Part shown: piece after piece, positions 15,212 through 22,478 of the stretch
How positions within the stretch are numbered: the first letter of the stretch is position 1
Layout of the letters: every line of letters starts with the position of its first letter
DNA from: Thermoleophilia bacterium
GTDB lineage: Bacteria > Actinomycetota > Thermoleophilia > Gaiellales > SKUG01
Assembly (NCBI GenBank): GCA_025964455.1
Contig: JAOPYU010000149.1
Span: 1 to 23,229 of the forward strand
Direction of reading: 5' to 3'
DNA length: 23,229 nt
Program-made: the position numbers and the translations under genes
Notes under the pieces: model-generated
The model's database searches: none
What the model was told of the DNA's origin: nothing
The model's input: the letters and a program-made list of their open reading frames with translations, nothing else

Positions 15212-16458
15212 TGGGCCTCGAGGTCTCGCACCGCCTGCACGTCACGAGTGGGTCGCTCGACCGCGAGGCGACGCTCCCGGCGATCCCCGGGGCGACCCGG
15301 TACCACCCGCCGATGCTCGACCGCATGGGGGAGCAGCTCCAGGGCGCGCTGCCGCTCGTTGCGGCAGGTGGACTCGGCGGCGGCATCATCGGGAGCAAGC
15401 TGCTCCGCCTCGGTGGCGGCGGCATCTTTCGCGGCCTCGTCGGGGCGGTCGCTGGTGCGCTCGGCGGCGCAGGGCTGACGATGGGCGCGGCAGCGCTCGT
15501 GCGCGGGACCGGCGCGCACCACGCGCCCGACGACGCATCCGCTGCGCGCCCGGGCACGAGCGTGGCGGCACGCGAGCACGTCAAGGTCATGACGTGGAAC
15601 CTGCACGGCGGGATGGGCGGGCCCAAGGAGTTCGGCTCCTCGCAGGAGGAGCTCGACGCGCTCGCCGCAGCGATCGAGCGCGAGCACCCCGACGTGGTGC
15701 TGCTGCAGGAGGTCGACCGCTTCAGCACGCGCAGCAACTGGACCGACACGCTCTCCGAGCTGGACCAGCGGCTCGATCCGACGTCGAGCGTCGGCGCTTC
15801 GGCGATGACCACCGTGCTCGGGCGCGACCAGGAGGTCGCGGTGATGACCTTCAACGGCTTCAGCGTCGAGGACGCCCGAAACGTCGTGCACCCGGATCCG
15901 CGTGGCGGCGGCATCGGCATGCGCAGCCGCTCACTGCTCAACATGGGTGCCGGGCTCGTCGACCACGTCTTCGGCACCCACCATGCCAAGCCGCTCGTCG
16001 ACTACCAGATCCGCAACACGGTGGATGCCATGGTGCGCACGCCCGGTGGCACCTCGCTGCGCGTGCTGAGCGGTCACTACGAGTGGCCCAACGCGAAGTT
16101 CGACCACCAGGAGCTCGAGGTCGGTGCGCTCGCGCGCGGGCTCGATGCCTGGCGAGGCCCCACGATCTGGGGCGCGGACTTCAACGTGCGATCGGATTCG
16201 AGCGACGGCGCGGACGAGCGGCGGATGATGGCAGGATCAGGCCTGCGCGACACGCTCCGTGACGCCACGGAAGCAGATCGGGTCTCGATGCCGGGCGGTT
16301 CGGACAACCCCGCCGAGGCAGCGACCGCGCGCGGCGGCATCGACCGCATCTACGCTTCCGACCACCTGCGCGTCACCAGCGCGCGGACCGTCACCGAGGC
16401 CGGGGAGGCGAGCGACCACCTGCCCGTCGTCGCCGAACTCGAGCTCGCGCCGGGCTGA
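15211..16458 (+). CDS. EEP-superfamily phosphohydrolase with glycine-rich N-terminal module (copy 2)
   Basis: This 415-residue paralogue of the preceding protein shares both parts. The N-terminal block VSHRLHV to YHPPMLDRMG (5-40) is followed by a Gly-rich hydrophobic stretch (about 47-97: GGLGGGIIGSKLL, GAVAGALGGAGLTMG). The EEP domain has N130 in TWNLHGG, E167 in LQEVD, H289 in LSGHYEW, D323 and N325 in GADFN, D378 in GIDRIY, and D402-H403 in SDHLPVVAEL. All catalytic positions are intact. Its ATG shares one base with the stop codon of copy 1, so the two are translationally coupled and probably made in similar amounts. The pair likely arose by tandem duplication. The substrate and membrane association are not established. 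Confidence 0.86.
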   Translation: MGLEVSHRLHVTSGSLDREATLPAIPGATRYHPPMLDRMGEQLQGALPLVAAGGLGGGIIGSKLLRLGGGGIFRGLVGAVAGALGGAGLTMGAAALVRGTGAHHAPDDASAARPGTSVAAREHVKVMTWNLHGGMGGPKEFGSSQEELDALAAAIEREHPDVVLLQEVDRFSTRSNWTDTLSELDQRLDPTSSVGASAMTTVLGRDQEVAVMTFNGFSVEDARNVVHPDPRGGGIGMRSRSLLNMGAGLVDHVFGTHHAKPLVDYQIRNTVDAMVRTPGGTSLRVLSGHYEWPNAKFDHQELEVGALARGLDAWRGPTIWGADFNVRSDSSDGADERRMMAGSGLRDTLRDATEADRVSMPGGSDNPAEAATARGGIDRIYASDHLRVTSARTVTEAGEASDHLPVVAELELAPG

Positions 16459-16514
16459 CGCGACGGGTCCCTGTTGCCGCATCGGCTCGGGTGGCGCACC
16501 ATGGCAGGGAAGTT

Positions 16515-16531
16515 GCCGGCACGCCGCCGGC
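16515..16531 (+). other. Small hairpin between EEP copies 2 and 3
   Basis: GCCGGC (16515-16520) and GCCGGC (16526-16531) pair around ACGCC, 9 bases before the GAGGAG ribosome-binding site of the next gene. The 97-base gap also has a weak promoter candidate, TTGCCG (16474-16479) and CACCAT (16497-16502), with a 17-base spacer. Both are tentative. Confidence 0.35.
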
Positions 16532-16555
16532 CGCCCCGCCGAGGAGCACACCGCC

Positions 16556-17401
16556 GTGATACCGCCAGAGCCGAAGGGCGCAAGCATGCGCCCCGGACCC
16601 GTCAAGGTCCTGACCATCAACGTGAAGGCATTTCAGGGTTCCGATGGAGGGACCGTGGATACCAAGGCGCTCGACGCGATCGAGCGATACATCGAGAAGA
16701 CCGACGCGGACGTCGTGCTCTTCCAGGAGCTCGACAACGGCACCGCGCGCTCGGGCCGCAGCGACCAGCTGGCGGACATCTCGCGCCGCGTGGGCGCGAA
16801 CGATTCGCAGTTCGCCAAGGCACTCGACCACGACGGCGGCGCCTACGGCGTCGGCATGCTGACGCGCAACGGATACTCGATCCGCGATGCGGCCGGGGGT
16901 GGCAACGCCACCTCGCGCGTGGAGCTCCCGAAGTCCAGCGCGAAGGGAGCCGACGGGGAGCAGCGCGTCGCCCTCGTCGCCCCGATCGTGGCGCCCGACG
17001 GCTCGCAGTTCACCGCCGTCTCCACCCACCTGGCCAACAAGGGGCCGGGCAGGAGCGCGCAGGTGCGGGGGCTGCAGGCGATCGTCGACGATGCACACGG
17101 CGGCGCTCGCAACCGCGCGGCCGGGCTTCGCGACGACCTGCCGACCAGCGTCGTGCTCGGCGGCGACTTCAACACCCAGCGCGGTCCCATCGAGGGGATC
17201 CTCCACGGCGTGAGCCACGTGGCGACGCAGAGCACGGTCGGCGACACCAACATCGACCACATCTACGTCTCGAGCGACGTGCAGGTGCACGACGCACAGC
17301 TCGACGACCCCGAAGTGATCCGCGGACACTGGGAGCCCTGGAAGCGCGACGTGCGCGCCACGGACCACCCCGCGCTGCTCGCGACGCTGCAGCTGCGCTG
17401 A
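16556..17401 (+). CDS. EEP-superfamily phosphohydrolase, soluble form (copy 3)
   Basis: This 281-residue protein consists almost entirely of the EEP domain. Catalytic positions are N22 in LTINVKAF, E58 in FQELD, H158 in STHLAN, D204 and N206 in GGDFNTQ, D234 in NIDHIY, and D270-H271 in TDHPALLATL. It lacks the N-terminal glycine-rich module of its two upstream neighbours and has no signal peptide, so it should be cytosolic. Its THL and DFNTQ motifs are closer to standard EEP nucleases/phosphatases than those of copies 1 and 2, so it is a more distant relative. The GTG start at 16556 is chosen because GAGGAG (16541-16546) lies 9 bases upstream; a longer open frame to 16259 only overlaps copy 2 as a shadow. 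The substrate is unknown. Confidence 0.86.
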   Translation: MIPPEPKGASMRPGPVKVLTINVKAFQGSDGGTVDTKALDAIERYIEKTDADVVLFQELDNGTARSGRSDQLADISRRVGANDSQFAKALDHDGGAYGVGMLTRNGYSIRDAAGGGNATSRVELPKSSAKGADGEQRVALVAPIVAPDGSQFTAVSTHLANKGPGRSAQVRGLQAIVDDAHGGARNRAAGLRDDLPTSVVLGGDFNTQRGPIEGILHGVSHVATQSTVGDTNIDHIYVSSDVQVHDAQLDDPEVIRGHWEPWKRDVRATDHPALLATLQLR

Positions 17402-17417
17402 CGGTACCCCTTCCCCG

Positions 17418-17450
17418 ATCCCGGATCCTGTCGTACCTTGGAGCCGGGAT
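17418..17450 (+). terminator. Hairpin after the EEP cluster
   Basis: ATCCCGG (17418-17424) pairs with CCGGGAT (17444-17450). After one A-G mismatch, TCC (17426-17428) pairs with GGA (17440-17442) around an 11-base loop. It begins 17 bases after the stop of EEP copy 3 and ends 30 bases before the next ATG. There is no T tract. It could terminate the EEP transcript or be a leader hairpin of the following gene. Confidence 0.45.
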
Positions 17451-17480
17451 ACGTGGAATTGCGATGCTCTTGGGGGACGA

Positions 17481-18185
17481 ATGGACGCCACCGCTGTGCG
17501 TGGAATCACGCAGGCAGTGACGATGCAGGGGACCATGGGCACCACAGCCGGGGCGACGACGAACGGACCATCGTCGAATGCACCCGTCGCTGGTGGTGGA
17601 CCGGTCGCTGCGCCGTCGCAGCCGACACTGCTCGGTGTGAAGCTGTTGCCTGCACCCGCGGGCGAACCGCAGACGCTGCACCTTCCGGACGGCTCCATGC
17701 TCGTCCCGCTGGCGAAGGTCGACGCCCTCGGGCGCCAGTCCGCGCTGCGGGGCGGCCAGGCTGCTCCGGCTGCCGCGCCCACCGCCGCGGCTCGACCGAT
17801 CGACCTCGTTCCCACGACCGGTGCTGCGCGACCCGCAGCGTTCGAGCCCAAGGGTTTCCTGTTCCGCGGCGACTACTACAAGAAGTTCGAGGATGACACC
17901 CGGATCGACCTGGCCAACATCAGGCAGGTGGAGGAGAAGGTCACCCGTGGCACGCTCGACCACGTCAAGGAGGACGAGCCGGAGCTGCACGGCTTCGGCG
18001 TGACCAACGTCACGACCCGACGCGTCGACCCGAACACCGACCGCGACCTGCTCAACATCAACCCCGGTGCCTACTACGTCGTCGACGTCGCTGGTGTCGC
18101 GGGTACCGGCCAGGCCAAGAGCATCCCGAGCGTGGTCAATGCCGACGGCTCCGTGTTCGTCGATCCGCGGCTCAAGGGCGGATGA
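17481..18185 (+). CDS. Protein of unknown function, coupled to a LuxR-type regulator
   Basis: This 234-residue protein has no recognised family. Residues 1-120 are rich in Ala, Thr, Pro and Gly and probably disordered, with one more ordered island (LLGVKLLPAPAGEPQTLHLPDGSMLVPLAKV, 50-80). Residues about 121-232 look folded: FEPKGFLFRGDYYKKF, an acidic-basic helical stretch (DLANIRQVEEKVTRGTLDHV), then strands ending NPGAYYVVDVAGVAG. There is no signal peptide, transmembrane helix or cysteine. The ATG at 17481 follows GGGGGA (17472-17477) at a short 3-base spacing. The stop codon overlaps the next start (ATGA), so it is translated together with the regulator and may act with it. Codon use matches the neighbours and the overlap is clean, which supports a real gene. 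Confidence 0.7.
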   Translation: MDATAVRGITQAVTMQGTMGTTAGATTNGPSSNAPVAGGGPVAAPSQPTLLGVKLLPAPAGEPQTLHLPDGSMLVPLAKVDALGRQSALRGGQAAPAAAPTAAARPIDLVPTTGAARPAAFEPKGFLFRGDYYKKFEDDTRIDLANIRQVEEKVTRGTLDHVKEDEPELHGFGVTNVTTRRVDPNTDRDLLNINPGAYYVVDVAGVAGTGQAKSIPSVVNADGSVFVDPRLKGG

Positions 18186-20038
18186 TGACGACCCGTCAAC
18201 AGCTTGCACGTGATGCGTGCGCCTTCCTCGCCGCGGCCGGACTCCGTCCGCGCGCGGTCGTGGTCCATGGCGCGAGCGGCATCGGCGTCTCCACCTTCCT
18301 CGACCTGCTGCAGATCGAGGTGCTCGCCGTGGGATCGCGGCCCGTGCTCGCCATCGACGACGCCGACGGCGACGCGAACGCATCGATCCAGCGGATCCGG
18401 CGAGCCATCGAGGCCGATGCACGCACGTGCCTCATCGTCGCAGTGGATCAGGTGTCCGGCCCGCTCGTCGACCTGATCGACTCGATATCCGAACGACGGC
18501 TCATCGAGCTCCCGTCGCTCGACTCGGAGGAGACCGAGCAGCTGATCGGCTCGCTCGGCCTGCAGCGCTGGACGCTGCACGTGCAGGACCTGCTCGCATC
18601 GTCGGGTGGCGTGCCGCGCACGATCATCGACCGCTCATTCGGCAGCTTCGATCCCGGGCGCCTCGCGGCGACTGACATTTCGCACGACGGCAGCGCGTGG
18701 TCGACCGGCCTGGCCCGACGCCTCGAGCTGGCGTTCTCCGAGGATGCGGCCGAGCTCGAGATGTTCCTCGACGGGTGCCGCGCACGAATGGGCACCGACC
18801 TCGAGGCGATGCTCGTGCTCTCGGAGCTCGCGCTCAACGAGGCCCGGCTCGAGGACGCCGTGCAGCTCGGTGAGCGGGTCACGGCCGCAGCAGATGCCTC
18901 CGATGCGCTGCGGCTGCTCGGATCGTGCATGGCGAGTTCGGCGCGTGCCCTGCGCGGCGAGCCGACTGCGACGCTGTCGCTCCACGCGATCGCAGGACGC
19001 GCCAGTCGCGCCGGGCTGCCGCTCGTCGAGGCCGTCGTGTGGCATCGAATCGCACTGACCACAGGTGTGCTCGGCGACGTGGTCACGTCGCGCCGCGCCG
19101 CAGTTCGATCGATCGGCATCTGCGACGAGCTCGGTGCGACCACGCAGGGATTGCGCGCACGCCTGTCGCTCGCGGAGCTGCACCTGGCAGCCAACGAGCC
19201 GGGCGCAGCACGTGCCTACCTGCGCGAGATCGTCGAGGTCGCCGCGGCGCGTGGCCTGCACAGGCTCCGTCTCAACGCGATCGTGTCGGAGGCGCGCGCA
19301 TGCCTCGCAGGCGGCGACGCCCCGGGCGCGTGCGTGCTCGTGGACGAGGCGCTGGAGATGGTCATGCGCCTCGACGTCACGCGGCACGACGTCATCGACA
19401 CGGCAGTCATCGCCGCTCGTGCCTACGCAGCGACCGGATCCCTCGACCTGGCACTCGCTCCACTCGACGCGGTGGCGTCGCAGCTCGGTGACTCACACTC
19501 GCCGGATTTCTGGATCGCGCTCGAGGCGATCCGCGTCATCGGCCGCAGCAGCGCCGACCGTGCGCGCATGCAGCCGTGGCTCGACCGGCTCGCGACATTC
19601 GACTCCGACGGCCATGGCGGTGCGCTTCGCGCGGCCCACGCCGAGGCTGACGCATGGCGCTCGGCCGCCGATGGTCGGCGCACGGAGGCGACCCGACTCG
19701 CCGAGCGTGCCCGCCAGCTGTGGGCGACCGCGGAGTGCCACGACGAGCTCGCCATCACCGACGTGCTCGTCCAGGCCGCTCCGCTGGAGACCGGCGTACG
19801 GACATCGATGCTTGCGTCGTCGTCCGGTCCGCCCGGCGTCGCCGAGGATCCCGAGGCCTTCGACGCGCTCACGCGCCGCGAACGTGAGATCGCCCGCTAC
19901 GTCGCAGGTGGCCTGACCAATCCGGAGATCGCAGGTGAGCTGCACCTGAGCCCGCGCACCGTCGAACACCACGTCGCGAGCATCCTTCGCAAGCTGGAGC
20001 TGCCCAACCGCCGCGCCCTCGTGCGCGGTCGCGTCTGA
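18182..20038 (+). CDS. LuxR-type transcriptional regulator with degenerate NTPase and helical repeats
   Basis: This 618-residue protein resembles a shortened LAL/MalT-type regulator. The N-terminus has a Walker A-like loop GASGIGVST (30-38), where the essential lysine is replaced by valine (V36). A Walker B-like VLAIDDAD (55-62) follows. The middle (about 165-540) is Ala/Leu/Arg-rich and helical, consistent with TPR-like repeats. The C-terminal about 57 residues are a LuxR helix-turn-helix: LTRREREIARYVAGGLTNPE, then LHLSPRTVEHHVASILRKL. It should bind DNA, but ATP hydrolysis is doubtful. The ATG at 18182 overlaps the preceding stop codon by 4 bases; ATG 18185 is an equally possible start one codon later. 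Typical LAL regulators are near 900 residues, so the ATPase part is reduced. Its targets are unknown; the adjacent genes are the first candidates. Confidence 0.86.
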   Translation: MMTTRQQLARDACAFLAAAGLRPRAVVVHGASGIGVSTFLDLLQIEVLAVGSRPVLAIDDADGDANASIQRIRRAIEADARTCLIVAVDQVSGPLVDLIDSISERRLIELPSLDSEETEQLIGSLGLQRWTLHVQDLLASSGGVPRTIIDRSFGSFDPGRLAATDISHDGSAWSTGLARRLELAFSEDAAELEMFLDGCRARMGTDLEAMLVLSELALNEARLEDAVQLGERVTAAADASDALRLLGSCMASSARALRGEPTATLSLHAIAGRASRAGLPLVEAVVWHRIALTTGVLGDVVTSRRAAVRSIGICDELGATTQGLRARLSLAELHLAANEPGAARAYLREIVEVAAARGLHRLRLNAIVSEARACLAGGDAPGACVLVDEALEMVMRLDVTRHDVIDTAVIAARAYAATGSLDLALAPLDAVASQLGDSHSPDFWIALEAIRVIGRSSADRARMQPWLDRLATFDSDGHGGALRAAHAEADAWRSAADGRRTEATRLAERARQLWATAECHDELAITDVLVQAAPLETGVRTSMLASSSGPPGVAEDPEAFDALTRREREIARYVAGGLTNPEIAGELHLSPRTVEHHVASILRKLELPNRRALVRGRV

Positions 20039-20064
20039 CCGGTTCGGCCGCGCGACGCGCCGGG

Positions 20065-20070
20065 TAGCGT
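20065..20070 (+). promoter_or_regulatory. Candidate -10 box of a leaderless proB transcript
   Basis: TAGCGT ends 6 bases before the GTG at 20077, the same geometry as at proA and the UPF0182 gene. A weak -35 (TTCGGC, 20043-20048, 16-base spacer) lies upstream. No ribosome-binding site precedes the start. Confidence 0.45.
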
Positions 20071-20076
20071 CGGTTC

Positions 20077-21177
20077 GTGCGCATCGTCGTCAAGATCGGC
20101 TCGTCCTCGCTCGTCGACCAGGTCGGCCAGCGACAGATGGGCCTGCTCGGCCAGCTGGTCGAGGACATCGCCGCCGTGGTCGCGGCGGGGCACGACGTCG
20201 TGCTCGTCTCGTCCGGCGCGATCGCGACGGGCCTCGGGATCCTCGGCCACGAACGTCGGCCCACCGAGCTGCCGGCCCTGCAGGCCGCGAGCGCGGTCGG
20301 GCAGGGGGCGCTCTTCAGTACGTGGTCGTCGCTGTTCGAGGCGCGCAGCGTGCGGGCCGGGCAGGTCCTGCTCACCATGCACGACGCCATGCACCGCGCC
20401 TCGTGGGTCAATGCCCGCGGCACGCTCGAGCAGCTGCTCGCGTGGCGCGTGGTGCCGATCGTCAACGAGAACGACACGACGGCCACGGATGAGATCACGT
20501 TCGGGGACAACGACGCACTCGCCGCGCAGGTCGCGGTGTCCCTCGACGCCGACCTGCTGCTCCTGCTGACCGACACCGACGGCCTCTACACTGAGCACCC
20601 AGACAACCCCGACGCGCGCCTCATCAAGCACGTCGACGACCACTCGTTGCTGCACCGCATCGACACCGCGACGAGCGGTTCGCACTGGGGCTCGGGCGGC
20701 ATGCGCAGCAAGGTGGTCGCCGCGGAGATGGCGAGCACCGGCGGTGTGGCCACGCACATCGCGCGCGCGGCGACCGTTGGCATCGTCGGGCGCATCGTCG
20801 ATGGCGAGCACCTCGGCACCCGCGTCGCCGCGGATCCACGGCGCGGCTCGTCCTTCAAGCTCTGGCTCCGCTACGCCAAGCGCGCCGTGGGCACCATCGT
20901 CGTCGATGCGGGAGCCTTCGCGGCGATCCGCGACCGCGGCGCGAGCCTGCTGCCGATCGGCGTCAGCGCGGTGGAGGGGAGCTTCCACCCGGGGGACGCG
21001 GTCGAGGTTCGGGCCGACGGCTCCGACGCTCCGTTCGCCAAGGGGATCGCGCAGTACGCCAGCGCCGAGCTCGTGCGCCTCGCGTCCGATCCGGATGCTG
21101 CCCGGGGTGCGCCCGAGGCCGTCCACCGCGACCAGCTCGTGCTCCTTGCGGCGCAGGCGGCGTCGCCGACCGCCTGA
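20077..21177 (+). CDS. proB: Glutamate 5-kinase with PUA domain
   Basis: ProB phosphorylates glutamate to gamma-glutamyl phosphate, the first and usually proline-inhibited step of proline synthesis. The 366-residue product has an amino-acid-kinase domain with VVKIGSSSL (4-12), VSSGAIATG, VPIVNENDTTATDEITFGDND, TDTDGLY and GSGGMRSK. A C-terminal PUA domain (about 275-355) follows, as in Escherichia coli ProB. The GTG start gives MRIVVKIGSS, the expected family beginning. It is separated from proA by 13 genes, while in many bacteria proB lies next to proA or between obgE and proA. A phospholipase D-like gene starts 8 bases downstream, so the two probably share a transcript. Confidence 0.95.
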   Translation: MRIVVKIGSSSLVDQVGQRQMGLLGQLVEDIAAVVAAGHDVVLVSSGAIATGLGILGHERRPTELPALQAASAVGQGALFSTWSSLFEARSVRAGQVLLTMHDAMHRASWVNARGTLEQLLAWRVVPIVNENDTTATDEITFGDNDALAAQVAVSLDADLLLLLTDTDGLYTEHPDNPDARLIKHVDDHSLLHRIDTATSGSHWGSGGMRSKVVAAEMASTGGVATHIARAATVGIVGRIVDGEHLGTRVAADPRRGSSFKLWLRYAKRAVGTIVVDAGAFAAIRDRGASLLPIGVSAVEGSFHPGDAVEVRADGSDAPFAKGIAQYASAELVRLASDPDAARGAPEAVHRDQLVLLAAQAASPTA

Positions 21178-21185
21178 GCGGGTAC

Positions 21186-22457
21186 GTGCCGGACATGCCG
21201 GACCAACCTGCGCCCCTGCTCCTTCCGCGCCCACCTCGACCGGTCCTGCGCGCGCTCGCGTGGTTCACCGCGATCCAGATCGTCGTGGCGGCCCTCGTGC
21301 TCCTTCGTGGCCGGGTCGCGGTCCGTCGACGCGAAGCCGAGCGACCCGACACGTACCCAGCCCGGGCATTCGAGCCGGTGCTGCTCGAGGCGAGCGACGA
21401 CGAGGTGCGCCTGTACATGCGCGGCGCCGACCTCATCAGCGACCTGATCACCGCGATCGACGCCGCCGAGCGCGAGGTGCTGCTCGAGACCTTCATCTGG
21501 GCTGACGATGTCGCAGGGCGCGCCGTTCGGGACGCGGTCGCGCGGGCCGCGGGGCGCGGCGTCAAGGTGCACGTGCTGTGGGACTGGCTGCTCTCGGACC
21601 GCTCGATCGGGGAGGAGTTCTTCCCGCCCGAGGTCGAGGTCCACGCCTTCAAGCGCGTCGAGAACGGGATCGGGCTGCTGCGCCCGTCCAACCTCCTGCG
21701 CGACCACCGCAAGCTGGTCGTGGTGGACGAGCGCGTCGCCTTCCTCGGCGGCTACAACATCGGGGCGAGCTACCTGGCCTGGCGCGACACCCACCTGCGG
21801 CTCGAGGGCGTCGCCGCTCGCGAGGCCGCCAACGCGTTCGGTGACTTCTGGAACCAGCACACCCCGGTATTCGCGACCCACCTGGCGAACGTCGCCGACC
21901 GCCCGTGGGATCCCCACGTTCTCGTGCACCGCAACGACCCGACGATGGCCGTTTTCCCCATTCGCGGGATGTACCTGGAGGCGATCGATCGAGCGCAGGA
22001 GCGGGTCTGGCTCACCAACGCGTACTTCGTGCCGGACCGTGCGTTCCGTGGCGCGCTCACCGACGCGGCGCGCCGCGGCGTGGACGTGCGGGTGCTGCTC
22101 CCGGCCCGCTCCAACCACCCGCTCACCGACACGCTCGCCCACGGCATGTTCGAAGAGCTGCTCGAGTCGGGCGCGCGGGTCTTCCTCTACCGCGACTTCA
22201 TGCTGCACGCCAAGACCGCGCTCGTCGACGACATGTGGTGCACGGTCGGGACGGCGAACCTGGATCGGTGGAGCATGTTCGGCAACCACGAGCTCAACCT
22301 CGAGGTGCGCAGCCCGAAGCTGAACGCCCAGCTCGCCGACATGTTCGAGCTCGACCTGACCAACGCCGACGAGGTCCAGCTCGCGGGCTGGCGCCGCCGG
22401 CCCCTGCACTGGCGCGCATCCGAGCGCGTCCTGCGCAGCCTCGCCCCACTCATGTGA
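21186..22457 (+). CDS. Phospholipase D-family protein, cardiolipin synthase-like
   Basis: This 423-residue membrane-anchored enzyme has one transmembrane helix (about 21-41) and two HKD domains. The first is DHRKLVVVDERVAFLGGYNIG (H174, K176, D181). The second is MLHAKTALVDDMWCTVGTANLD (H341, K343, D348). Both active-site halves are intact. Layout and length fit bacterial cardiolipin synthases, which transfer phosphatidyl groups between lipids at the inner membrane, but other PLD hydrolases look alike and the gene name is left open. The GTG at 21186 starts 8 bases after proB; the ATG at 21195, three codons later, is an alternative start. It ends 21 bases before the convergent transporter gene. 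Confidence 0.9.
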   Translation: MPDMPDQPAPLLLPRPPRPVLRALAWFTAIQIVVAALVLLRGRVAVRRREAERPDTYPARAFEPVLLEASDDEVRLYMRGADLISDLITAIDAAEREVLLETFIWADDVAGRAVRDAVARAAGRGVKVHVLWDWLLSDRSIGEEFFPPEVEVHAFKRVENGIGLLRPSNLLRDHRKLVVVDERVAFLGGYNIGASYLAWRDTHLRLEGVAAREAANAFGDFWNQHTPVFATHLANVADRPWDPHVLVHRNDPTMAVFPIRGMYLEAIDRAQERVWLTNAYFVPDRAFRGALTDAARRGVDVRVLLPARSNHPLTDTLAHGMFEELLESGARVFLYRDFMLHAKTALVDDMWCTVGTANLDRWSMFGNHELNLEVRSPKLNAQLADMFELDLTNADEVQLAGWRRRPLHWRASERVLRSLAPLM

Positions 22458-22478
22458 GTCGGGCGACCTGCTCGCGTG

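Noticed and set aside
16259..16555. N-terminal extension of EEP copy 3 back to 16259
   Set aside because: It overlaps the conserved C-terminus of copy 2 in another frame and is Arg/Pro/Ser-rich; GTG 16556 has a strong GAGGAG at 9 bases.
9003..20076. Possible genomic island integrated at tRNA-Ala
   Set aside because: No integrase, no repeat of the tRNA 3' end farther right, and no base-composition change were seen; the tRNA is followed by its own terminator.
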